Notes: a model not told the origin generated them from the sequence alone. 6,968 nt of DNA from an uncultured Leucobacter sp. (GCA_945952575.1 CAMFIY010000148.1:1-6968); one strand, 5' to 3'. Shown: positions 1-6,571, counted from the stretch's first letter. Translations and numbers: made by a program.

Positions 1-21
1 GCGAATAGTCGCGCTGCTCGC

Positions 22-1170
22 TCAGCGAGGCACGACGATGACGCCGCGATAGGCGGGCTCGCTCCAGCGGGTGATCAGGTCGACGCCGGGCAGCGGGATC
101 GGCAGCGCGCTCGTGTCCACCCAGGTCTCGCCGTGCTCCGACTCGACCCACGGATCCGAGATGATCAGCGCGTCCCCGATGACATCGTGCGCGAGGACCC
201 AGTGCGGGGCCGGATCGTTGATCAGCGGCGCCAGCGCGATCAGCAGGAACACATCGGCACCGCCGGCGACCAGATCCCGGATCTCTTCGACCGGGATCCA
301 GCGCCGCTCGATCTCGAGTCCCAGCGCCTCGGCCTGACGCAGCGAGTCCTGCTGCAACTGCGTGCGCAGGCGCAGCTCGACCGGGTCGTCCGCCCAGTCC
401 TCGAGCAGCACGAAGTCCTCGGTGCTCAGGATCACCCTCGGCCGCCCGAGCTCCAGCGCGGCCGCCGTGATCTCGTGCGCGGTGGCGACGGCGAGCCCGA
501 TCGGCTCGCACGCCGGCAGGTTCGTGGCGCGGCGCCAGAAGTCGAGCTCCTGGGTCTGATTGTCGGTTCCGTCCTCGCCCCAGTGCCCCAGGCCCTCGGC
601 CTCGAGCGCCGTGAGCGCGGTGACCGCGCCGCAGGTCACGTCGGTGGTCTGGCCGTAGTAGCGGGCGGCTCGGCTCGGCGCCGCCCCGAGCCACTTGGCC
701 CAGCCGCGCGCGAACTCCTCGGTGCCGGGCCGGGTGCTGGGCACCGAGGGCAGCGGATCCTCCTCGCGGGCGAAGCCCATGTCGGCGAGTGCGGCCTCGA
801 AGTCGGGGGCGAGCGGCGCGAGCAGCGGATGCTCCTCGAACTTCACCACGATGGGCGCGGGCCGGGACCCGTCATCCGAGATCGGCGCATCCGATGAGAC
901 GGCCACTGCGACGCGGAAGCTCTCGACGCTGCCGGCGACGACATCGACGATCTTGCGGTAGGCCGTGTGCGGGCGGCCCGCCGTGAGCGCTGCCGCAATC
1001 GGACGCCCGTCGGCGTCGGAGATTACCGCGGTGCGCGGCGCCCAGAAGTCGCGCTCGATCTCCCAGAGAGCGAGGCGGCCCGCGTCGAGCCCCTCCGCCA
1101 GCTGGGCGGGCAGCCGAGCCCCGTCGCGCATCTCGACCGTGAGGGCCTGCTGATCTGTGGTTCCGGTCAT
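22..1170 (-). CDS. C39-like papain-fold cysteine peptidase family protein, last gene of the peptide importer operon
   Basis: This 382-residue protein looks soluble and cytoplasmic, with no signal peptide and no membrane segment. Residues about 165-345 match a C39-like peptidase: a Gln in YYGQ (Q174, oxyanion role), the nucleophile Cys in TCGAVTAL (C180), the His in PHWVLAHD (H323) and the Asp in ISDPW (D339), in the family order Q-C-H-D. Residues 1-140 form a separate domain I cannot assign with certainty; its ending (MGFAREEDPLPSVPST) resembles the tail of a GNAT acetyltransferase domain. The start overlaps the stop of the upstream ATPase gene by ATGA, and a strong GGAGG lies 7 bases before the ATG (plus-strand CCTCC at 1178-1182), so the start is well supported. 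C39 domains usually sit on exporters, where they trim Gly-Gly leaders; here the domain stands alone beside an importer, which suggests processing of an imported peptide. That role and the substrate are inference. It could also act as an amidase or transglutaminase-like enzyme of the same fold. Confidence 0.82.
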   Translation of the reverse strand: MTGTTDQQALTVEMRDGARLPAQLAEGLDAGRLALWEIERDFWAPRTAVISDADGRPIAAALTAGRPHTAYRKIVDVVAGSVESFRVAVAVSSDAPISDDGSRPAPIVVKFEEHPLLAPLAPDFEAALADMGFAREEDPLPSVPSTRPGTEEFARGWAKWLGAAPSRAARYYGQTTDVTCGAVTALTALEAEGLGHWGEDGTDNQTQELDFWRRATNLPACEPIGLAVATAHEITAAALELGRPRVILSTEDFVLLEDWADDPVELRLRTQLQQDSLRQAEALGLEIERRWIPVEEIRDLVAGGADVFLLIALAPLINDPAPHWVLAHDVIGDALIISDPWVESEHGETWVDTSALPIPLPGVDLITRWSEPAYRGVIVVPR

Positions 1171-2930
1171 GAATCCGCCTCCGTGGGTTCGGGATCCGCC
1201 TGTGCGATCGATGCGCCCGTGCCGGTCGATGGATCCGTACCGGCCGGCGGGTCGGTGTCGGGCGTCGCGTCGACGAGCGCGTCCCGCTTCGCGCCCTCGC
1301 GCTCCGCGGCGGCCACGAGCATCTGGGTGTAGGCGTGCTGCGGGTCGCGCAGCACCTGGGTGGTCGTGCCCTCCTCGACGACCTCGCCGCCGCGCAGAAC
1401 GATCGCGCGGTCGGCGATGCGCGCGACGACGCCGAGGTCGTGCGTGATGAAGAGCATGGCGAGATCGAGCTCGTCGCGCAGCCGGCCGAGCAGGGTGAGG
1501 ATCTGCGCCTGCACCGAGACATCGAGCGCCGAGACGCTCTCGTCGCAGATGAGGAGCTGCGGCTGCGGGGCCAGAGCACGGGCGATCGCGACGCGTTGCC
1601 GCTGCCCGCCCGAGAGCTGGGCGGGCCGGCGCTTCGCGAGGGCCGGATCCAGGTCGACGAGGCCGAGCAGCTCCGGTACGGCGTCCGAGCCGCGTCCGGC
1701 CGTGCGGAGCGCCTCGGCGAGTGCCTGCTCCACCGTGAACGAGGGGTTCAGCGTCGAGTACGGATCCTGGAACACGATCTGCATCTCGCCCGGCGTGCGG
1801 CCCCGGCGTCCGCGCGGCAGGACGCGGCCGCCGAGCCGCACCGCGCCCTCCTCGGGCAGTTCCAGCCCGGCGATGCAGCGGGCGAACGTCGACTTGCCGG
1901 ATCCGGACTCGCCGACGACCGCGACGATCTCGCCGGCCGCGACGCTGACGGATGCACCGGTCAGCGCCGGCACGCGCCCGAAGTGCTTGGAGATGCCGGT
2001 CGCCTCGTCGAGCGGCGCGGCGGCACCGTCTCCGGTCGCCATCGGCTCGGCCTCCCGCGTCGCCTCGGCGATCGTGGGGTTCGCCTCGAGCAGCGCACGC
2101 GTGTAGGGGTGCTGCGGAGACACGAGCACCTGTGCGGCGTCGCCCCGCTCGACGACCTCGCCCGAGCGCATCACGAGGACCTCATCGGCCCGGCCGGCGA
2201 CGACGCCGAGATCGTGCGAGATGAGGATCAGGCTCATCCGATGCGTCCGCTGCAGTTCGCGCAGCAGGTCGAGCACCTCACCCTGCGTGCTCGCGTCGAG
2301 CGCAGTGGTCGGCTCGTCAGCGATCAGCAGCCGCGGCTCGGCCGCCAGCGCCGCGGCGATCGCCACGCGCTGGCGCTGTCCGCCGGAGAGCTCGGAGGGG
2401 TAGCGGCGGGCCACCTCGACGGGCAGGCGCACCTCGGCAAGGCGCCGCGAGACCTCGGCGGTGAGCTCTGCGGAGCTGAGCGAGGCCCCTCCCGGTGCGT
2501 TCCGCACCCGTGCACGGATCGTCGACTCGATCTGCGCACCGCAGCGGATGACGGGGCTCAGACTGGTGAACGGATCCTGCAGGAGCAGCACCGCCTGTCG
2601 ACCGCGCACTCGGGCCCACCGGGTCTCGCTCTCATCGCCGAGATCCCAGCGTGCGCCATCGCCCTCGTCCGCGATCGTCGCCGTGCCGCTCGCGCGCGTA
2701 CCGCGCGGCAGCAGGCCGGTCAGGGCCCGCGCCGTCATGGTCTTGCCGGATCCCGACTCGCCGATGATCGCGAGCATCCGCCCGGGCGGCACCGCCAGGT
2801 CGAGCGGTTGCACGATGGTGCCGGCCGGCCCGTCTACGGTCAGACCGCGGACGCTCAGGCCGGAGCCGCTGAGCCCGGACGCGGTGGATCCGCCGGCGTT
2901 GGGAAGGCCGGCCGTCTCTGCGACGCTCAT
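1167..2930 (-). CDS. Dipeptide/oligopeptide ABC importer ATPase, fused DppD-DppF type with two nucleotide-binding domains
   Basis: This 587-residue cytoplasmic protein supplies both ATP sites of the importer. NBD1 has Walker A GESGSGKT (57-64), Q-loop Q118, signature LSGGQ (181-185), Walker B LLIADE (201-206), D-loop TALD and H-loop H239. NBD2 has Walker A GESGSGKS (340-347), Q-loop Q388, LSGGQ (439-443), Walker B LLICDE (459-464), SALD and H497. All catalytic residues are present in both halves. After each NBD comes the short family tail (HPYTRALL at 274, HAYTQML at 532), but the Cys-rich segment often found there is missing; the protein has only three cysteines (130, 352, 462), none in the tail. 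Residues 549-587 are a low-complexity Asp/Pro/Thr/Gly tail. The frame stays open 85 codons further upstream, but that part lies over the permease gene and is Arg/His/Pro-rich, as shadow frames are. The chosen ATG overlaps the permease stop as ATGA and has a G-rich site (GGGGG) 5 bases upstream. Tandem single-chain ATPases of this type are common in actinobacteria. Peptide transport is likely; the exact substrate is unknown. Confidence 0.95.
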   Translation of the reverse strand: MSVAETAGLPNAGGSTASGLSGSGLSVRGLTVDGPAGTIVQPLDLAVPPGRMLAIIGESGSGKTMTARALTGLLPRGTRASGTATIADEGDGARWDLGDESETRWARVRGRQAVLLLQDPFTSLSPVIRCGAQIESTIRARVRNAPGGASLSSAELTAEVSRRLAEVRLPVEVARRYPSELSGGQRQRVAIAAALAAEPRLLIADEPTTALDASTQGEVLDLLRELQRTHRMSLILISHDLGVVAGRADEVLVMRSGEVVERGDAAQVLVSPQHPYTRALLEANPTIAEATREAEPMATGDGAAAPLDEATGISKHFGRVPALTGASVSVAAGEIVAVVGESGSGKSTFARCIAGLELPEEGAVRLGGRVLPRGRRGRTPGEMQIVFQDPYSTLNPSFTVEQALAEALRTAGRGSDAVPELLGLVDLDPALAKRRPAQLSGGQRQRVAIARALAPQPQLLICDESVSALDVSVQAQILTLLGRLRDELDLAMLFITHDLGVVARIADRAIVLRGGEVVEEGTTTQVLRDPQHAYTQMLVAAAEREGAKRDALVDATPDTDPPAGTDPSTGTGASIAQADPEPTEADS

Positions 2931-3802
2931 TGCAGCCCCCGTTCGCGCAGGCGCTCGGCGAGCTGATCGCCGAGCAGGTTGATCGCCATGGTGACGAGGA
3001 TGATGAGCACCGCGGGGACGATCAGCATCGCCGGGTTGTCGGCGATCACGCCGCGGCCGTCGGCGACCTGGCGTCCCCAGTCTGGCGTGCCGGGGGCGAC
3101 GCCGATGCCCAGGAACGACAGCGACGAGAGCGTGACGAGCGCGAAGCCGATGTCCAGCATGAGGTTCGTGAGGATGAGCGGCCACACGTTGGGCACGATG
3201 TGGCGGTACATGATCCGCGCCGGCGAGAGCGAGAGCATCTGCGCCGCCTCGACGTAGGGCCGGGGCGCCTGCTCGGTCGTGCCGGCTCGGAGGATGCGGA
3301 TGTCGGACGGGCAGAACAGCAGGATCAGGATCGCCACCGTGACCCAGTATCCGGCGCCGAAGATGCCGGCCACCACCAGGGCGACGAGCATGACCGGCAG
3401 CGAGAGCAGCACGTCGACGATGCGGCCGATCACGAAGTCGGTCGCGCCGCCGACGTAGCCGGCGAGCGTGCCGAAGATCACGGCGAGCAGCATCGAGCCG
3501 GCGGCGATGACCACGGGGCCGACGACCGCGGACCCGGTTCCGGCCAGCGTGAGCATCAGCACGTCGCGGCCGAGCTCATCCGTGCCGAGCGGATGGCCGG
3601 GGCTGCCGGGCGGCAGCAGCGAGTCGAGGATGCTCTGGTCGGTCGCCGCATCCTTCAGCAGGGGCGAGATCAGTGCGAGGATCGCGACGGCGGCGAGGAG
3701 AATCGTCGAGGCGATCGACGCCCAGTCGCGGTGCGGTTGCCCGGGCAGCTTGATCGCGGCGGTGCGGGGGGCCCTCGGGGCGCGGAGAAGCGAGGCGTTC
3801 AT
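2927..3802 (-). CDS. Dipeptide/oligopeptide ABC importer permease, DppC/OppC family
   Basis: This 291-residue inner-membrane permease would pair with the neighbouring DppB-like protein to form the channel. It begins with a cytoplasmic basic stretch, then a first membrane segment (about 30-50). An extracytoplasmic loop carries the DppC/OppC hallmark HPLGTDELGRDVL (70-82), and five more hydrophobic segments follow at about 95-117, 127-147, 150-165, 208-231 and 258-278. The ATPase-coupling EAA loop is at 185-205 (EAAQMLS...YRHIVPN), followed by the family motif SFLGIGV (229-235). Two departures stand out: Ser191 replaces the usual Gly of the EAA loop, and the stretch after GRDVL lacks the common Arg-containing SRLLYGAR-type sequence. 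Length is normal for the family. The ATG overlaps the upstream permease stop as ATGA and has a clear AAGGAG 8 bases before it (plus-strand CTCCTT at 3811-3816). The stop overlaps the ATPase start in the same way, pointing to translational coupling and matched production. Confidence 0.95.
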   Translation of the reverse strand: MNASLLRAPRAPRTAAIKLPGQPHRDWASIASTILLAAVAILALISPLLKDAATDQSILDSLLPPGSPGHPLGTDELGRDVLMLTLAGTGSAVVGPVVIAAGSMLLAVIFGTLAGYVGGATDFVIGRIVDVLLSLPVMLVALVVAGIFGAGYWVTVAILILLFCPSDIRILRAGTTEQAPRPYVEAAQMLSLSPARIMYRHIVPNVWPLILTNLMLDIGFALVTLSSLSFLGIGVAPGTPDWGRQVADGRGVIADNPAMLIVPAVLIILVTMAINLLGDQLAERLRERGLQ

Positions 3803-4782
3803 CGGTTCAGCTCCTTGGTGCGCACGCGGGGGTCGAGCCAGAGATAGCTCAGATCGACGATGAGGGTGATCGTCGCGATCACCGTCGCGATGAGCAGTGT
3901 GACGCCTTGGACGGCCGGGAGGTCCTTGAACGTGACGGACTCCTGGAGCAGCAGCCCGAGCCCGGGGAGGGCGAACACGGTCTCGACGATGATGGTGCCG
4001 CTCACGATGAAGGTGAGGAGCAGGCCGGCCCCCGTGACGATGGGAATCAGGGCGGAGCGGAGCGCGATCCCGCGCACCTCTCGCTCGCTCAGGCCGCGCG
4101 CCCGTGCGAAGGTGACCGCATCGCCCTGCAGTTCGCGCAGCACCGCCGCGCGGGTGATGCGCTGCAGGATCGCGCCGATGCCGGCGCCGAGGGTGATGGC
4201 GGGCAGGATGAGGTGCCAGAGCACGTCGAGGGGCCCGGATCCTCCGCCGTAGCCGGGGAAGACGGGCACCAGCATCGCGAAGAGGTAGAGCAGCAGGATG
4301 GCGAGTGCGAAGGAAGGGGCGCTCAGCCCGATGAGGGCCAGCGCGCTGAAGGCGCGGTCGCTGCGGCGCCCCTCGCGAGCCGCGCTCAGAATACCGAGCG
4401 GGACGGCGGTCGCCGCAGCGACGAGGAATGAGAGGACCGCAAGCGCGGACGTCGTGCCGATCCGGGATCCGATCGCCGCCGATACCGGCTGCTGCAAGCG
4501 GATCGAGACGCCGAAGTCTCCGCGGAGCGCCGCCCCGAGCCAGTCGAAGTATCGGATCAGGAACGGATCGTCCAGGTGGTACTGCGCCCGGATCTGGGCG
4601 ATCGCCTCGGGGGTCGCCGGCCGGGTGCCCAGCAGATTCTTCACCAGGTCGCCGGGTGCGAGATACACCAGCGAGAAGATGAGGAAGGAGAGGACCAGCA
4701 GCAGGACGAGCACACCGGTGAGCCGGATGGCGAGGATGCGTGTCAGCACCCTCGCCATGCCGCTGCCCGCTGCACCGCTCAT
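3799..4782 (-). CDS. Dipeptide/oligopeptide ABC importer permease, DppB/OppB family
   Basis: This 327-residue inner-membrane permease is the first of the two channel subunits. Family marks appear in order: a first membrane segment (about 20-42) ending in LAPGD (41-45); the region QIRAQYHLDDP (63-73) typical of the DppB N-terminal domain; GDFGVSI (88-94); GLSAPSF (152-158); LILPAITLG (191-199); the coupling loop around FARARGLSEREV (225-236) with its Gly230 intact; ALPGLG (271-276); and the C-terminal YLWLDPRVR (313-321). About six hydrophobic segments are visible (20-42, 111-133, 145-175, 188-212, 249-272, 292-315). The start lies 4 bases after the stop of the lipoprotein gene but has no strong ribosome site, so it probably depends on coupling. 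An alternative ATG at Met9 (first base 4758) would give a 319-residue protein and also lacks a good site. The gene end overlaps the next permease by ATGA. Confidence 0.95.
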   Translation of the reverse strand: MSGAAGSGMARVLTRILAIRLTGVLVLLLVLSFLIFSLVYLAPGDLVKNLLGTRPATPEAIAQIRAQYHLDDPFLIRYFDWLGAALRGDFGVSIRLQQPVSAAIGSRIGTTSALAVLSFLVAAATAVPLGILSAAREGRRSDRAFSALALIGLSAPSFALAILLLYLFAMLVPVFPGYGGGSGPLDVLWHLILPAITLGAGIGAILQRITRAAVLRELQGDAVTFARARGLSEREVRGIALRSALIPIVTGAGLLLTFIVSGTIIVETVFALPGLGLLLQESVTFKDLPAVQGVTLLIATVIATITLIVDLSYLWLDPRVRTKELNR

Positions 4783-4786
4783 GCGA

Positions 4787-6406
4787 CTACCCGGCCGCTT
4801 CCGCGGCGTAGAGCTGGGTGCCCCACGGGCCGAGGAAGGTGTACGGGCTGAAGTCGCGCACGCCGATCGAATTGTTGAAGTAGGTGATGCTCTTGCCCCA
4901 CCACAGCGGTGCGTTCACCGTGTTGTCAGCGCTCAGCTTCTCGAGTTCCATCAGCTTCGCGATGCGCTCCTTCGGGTCGCTGATCGCGCCGGCCTCGGCG
5001 ACGATCCGCTCCGCGTCCTTGCTCACGAAGTGGTTCGGGTTGTCCTTGCCGACCAGGTAGCTGTTGATCTCGGCCGGGTCCCCCGTGGTCGAGAAGTACC
5101 ACATGAAGCTCAGGCCGTGCTTGCCGTCGCCGATGGTCGCGAGCCACTTCTCGATCGGCACCTCGCTGACGGTGAGCGTGATCCCGATCTTCTTCAGGTT
5201 CTCTGCCAGCGCCTGCGCGGCGGTGCCCAGCTGCGGTCCGGTGTTGGGGTAGGTCAGCTCGGCCGTGAAGCCGCCGGCGCCCGACTGCTCGAGCAGCTGC
5301 TTCGCCTTCTCCAGGTCGAAGTCGTGCTGCGGCACGGTCGCGAGCAGCTTGCGCGCCTCGTCCCCGCTGTAGGCCTTGCTCAGCGACTCGGGCGTCATGA
5401 TCGAGGTCGCGACCTCGCCGTAGCCGCGCAGCAGCTTCTCGGCGACGGCGGTGCGGTCGAAGGCGTCGGCGATCGCGGCGCGCACATCCGGGTTGTCGAA
5501 CGGCTTGACCTGCTGATCGAACAGGAGTCCGACGTAGGAGAGGTCGTTGACCGACTCGATGCGGCCGTCCGAGATCTTCTCCCACTGCTGCGCCTGATTG
5601 ATGGGCACGTTGAAGGCCACGTCGACGTCGCCCTTCTGGGCGGCCAGCAGGCGGGTCTGCTCGTCCTGGATGAAGTCGACGCGGATCTCCTTCACCTTGG
5701 GCAGCTCGCCCCACCAGGTGTCGACGCGCTCGAGCGTTACGTGCGAATCGGGCTGGAACTCGGTCACCTTGTAGGGGCCGGTGCCCAGGAGCAGCGAGTC
5801 GGCGGTGCCGACCTGGCCCTTGTGCTCCTCCCAGAACTTCTGCTGGGTCACGACGAGTGCGCCCGCGTTCGTCAGGTTGGTGAGGAATGCCGCGTCGGGC
5901 GCGTTGATGGTCACGGTGATCTCGCGATCCCCGGTCACCTTCGCCGACTTCATCGCCGACAGATAGTACGAGGTCGAGGGGGAGGCCTTCGGGTCGGCCG
6001 CCTCGTCGATGCTGAAGACCACGTCCTCCGGGGTCACCGGGTCGCCGTTCTGGAACTTCGCGTCGTCCCGCAGGTGGAACACGTACGTCGTGTCGTTCGG
6101 CGTCTCCCACTTGTCGGCGAGCGCCGGCGTGAACTGGCCCTTGGCGTCGATCCCGACCAGGCCCTCCTGCACCGTCGCCGCGAGGTAGTAGTTGAGGATG
6201 CCGCCCTCGGTGCCGACGTAGAGGTTCGAGAGCGAGCCCGGGAACGCGACGGTCAGCTTGGCAATCTCCTTGCCGCTGTCCTTCAGCTCGGTCGGGGCTG
6301 TGGGGCCGCCGGATCCCGCGCATGCGCTGAGCACGAGCGCCGCTGCGGCGACGAGCGCGGCGACGATCGCGCGACGCGCGCGCGGGCGGATCGGAGAGTG
6401 TGACAT
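4787..6406 (-). CDS. ABC transporter substrate-binding lipoprotein, SBP family 5 (peptide-binding DppA/OppA type)
   Basis: This 539-residue lipoprotein is the outside receptor of the importer and the first gene of the operon. It starts with a basic region (RPRARR), a hydrophobic run (AIVAALVAAAALVL) and the lipobox LSAC with the lipidated Cys at position 29, followed by a Gly/Ser/Pro linker. Family 5 motifs follow: TVQEGLVGID (78-87); YVFHLRDDAKFQNGDPVT (108-125), leading into EDVVFSI (127-133); GTGPYKV (208-214); a WWG (231-233); and a region with LLAAQKGDVDVAFNVP (253-268). Length is normal for peptide-binding members. The chosen ATG has AAGGAG exactly 6 bases upstream. An in-frame ATG 17 codons earlier would add a sequence with no signal-peptide logic and is rejected. 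Family 5 proteins bind di- or oligopeptides, but some bind nickel, haem, sugars or opines, so peptide specificity is inferred from the whole operon. Confidence 0.95.
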   Translation of the reverse strand: MSHSPIRPRARRAIVAALVAAAALVLSACAGSGGPTAPTELKDSGKEIAKLTVAFPGSLSNLYVGTEGGILNYYLAATVQEGLVGIDAKGQFTPALADKWETPNDTTYVFHLRDDAKFQNGDPVTPEDVVFSIDEAADPKASPSTSYYLSAMKSAKVTGDREITVTINAPDAAFLTNLTNAGALVVTQQKFWEEHKGQVGTADSLLLGTGPYKVTEFQPDSHVTLERVDTWWGELPKVKEIRVDFIQDEQTRLLAAQKGDVDVAFNVPINQAQQWEKISDGRIESVNDLSYVGLLFDQQVKPFDNPDVRAAIADAFDRTAVAEKLLRGYGEVATSIMTPESLSKAYSGDEARKLLATVPQHDFDLEKAKQLLEQSGAGGFTAELTYPNTGPQLGTAAQALAENLKKIGITLTVSEVPIEKWLATIGDGKHGLSFMWYFSTTGDPAEINSYLVGKDNPNHFVSKDAERIVAEAGAISDPKERIAKLMELEKLSADNTVNAPLWWGKSITYFNNSIGVRDFSPYTFLGPWGTQLYAAEAAG

Positions 6407-6412
6407 GGGGGG

Positions 6413-6418
6413 CTCCTT
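6413..6418 (-). promoter_or_regulatory. Ribosome binding site of the substrate-binding lipoprotein gene
   Basis: The minus strand reads AAGGAG, then six C residues, then ATG. This is a near-perfect Shine-Dalgarno at good spacing and decides the lipoprotein start at 6406 over the longer frame. The whole spacer is a C6 run, so slippage there would alter the spacing of the ribosome site. Confidence 0.85.
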
Positions 6419-6423
6419 CGCTG

Positions 6424-6447
6424 AGCGGGGGCCGCATCGGCCCCGCT
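6424..6447 (-). promoter_or_regulatory. Imperfect GC-rich inverted repeat in the leader of the importer operon
   Basis: The plus-strand sequence reads AGCGGGG-G-CCG, then CAT, then CGGCCCCGCT: two 10-base arms that pair perfectly apart from one bulged G. If the candidate promoter is right, this hairpin is the very 5' end of the operon message and ends about 5 bases before the AAGGAG ribosome site. It could be a stabilising 5' stem-loop, a repressor site overlapping the transcription start, or a translation control element. There is no T-run, so it is not a standard terminator. Confidence 0.5.
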
Positions 6448-6453
6448 GCTGCC

Positions 6454-6482
6454 ACACTAGCCGGATCCACTGACATCGTCCG
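6454..6482 (-). promoter_or_regulatory. Candidate promoter of the importer operon
   Basis: On the minus strand a TAGTGT hexamer (6454-6459) fits the TANNNT pattern of a housekeeping -10 box. A CGGACG hexamer (6477-6482), sharing the GAC core of TTGACA, lies 17 bases upstream. Transcription would start near 6447, giving a leader of about 41 bases before the lipoprotein ATG. The -35 match is poor (3 of 6), which is common in high-GC actinobacteria. The call is inference from pattern and position. Confidence 0.4.
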
Positions 6483-6571
6483 CCGAGTTTTCGTCATGTT
6501 TCCCATGCGGCGCTGTTATCGGTGCGGGGCGCCTGAGCCGGTGATCCGGGCACCCGTCCCCGTCGCTTCGG

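Larger units (their letters stand above)
22..6406 (-). other. Five-gene operon: peptide-type ABC importer plus C39-like peptidase
   Basis: All five genes lie on the minus strand with no room for internal promoters or terminators. Junctions in transcription order are a 4-base gap (4783-4786) and then ATGA overlaps at 3799-3802, 2927-2930 and 1167-1170. This packing indicates one transcript with translational coupling, and links the peptidase gene functionally to the transporter. The sequence ends 21 bases after the last stop codon, so further operon genes to the left cannot be excluded. Confidence 0.85.

Noticed and set aside
12..27. CGCTG-loop-CAGCG repeat at the end of the peptidase gene as a terminator
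   Set aside because: Only 5 base pairs, overlaps the stop codon and is not followed by a T-run; the sequence ends too soon to judge.
22..1170. Peptidase as part of a bacteriocin exporter
   Set aside because: It has no membrane or ATPase domain, and the linked transporter has a binding lipoprotein and DppB/DppC permeases, which marks an importer. No precursor peptide gene with a Gly-Gly leader is visible.
1880..2770. Repeated sequence around the two Walker A motifs (near 1890-1915 and 2740-2765)
   Set aside because: The similarity follows from the two homologous ATPase domains and is not a mobile or recent repeat.
1335..2966. Long plus-strand frame opposite the ATPase gene
   Set aside because: Its translation is Arg/Ala/Asp/Gly-rich with no recognisable domain, as expected opposite a high-GC gene; the minus strand has full ABC motifs.
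2931..3185. 85-codon upstream extension of the ATPase reading frame
   Set aside because: It lies fully over the DppC-like permease gene and reads as an Arg/His/Pro-rich shadow. The ATG at 2930 gives the ATGA overlap and a normal N-terminus.
2930..3847. Plus-strand frame opposite the DppC-like permease
   Set aside because: Extreme Arg/Asp/Glu/Gln/His composition from antisense of hydrophobic codons; no domain seen.
4298..6403. 701-codon plus-strand frame opposite the permease and lipoprotein genes
   Set aside because: It crosses two well-supported genes and has shadow-like composition without domains.
6407..6457. 17-codon longer start for the lipoprotein
   Set aside because: The extension would precede a standard lipoprotein signal peptide and covers the leader hairpin and the AAGGAG site.
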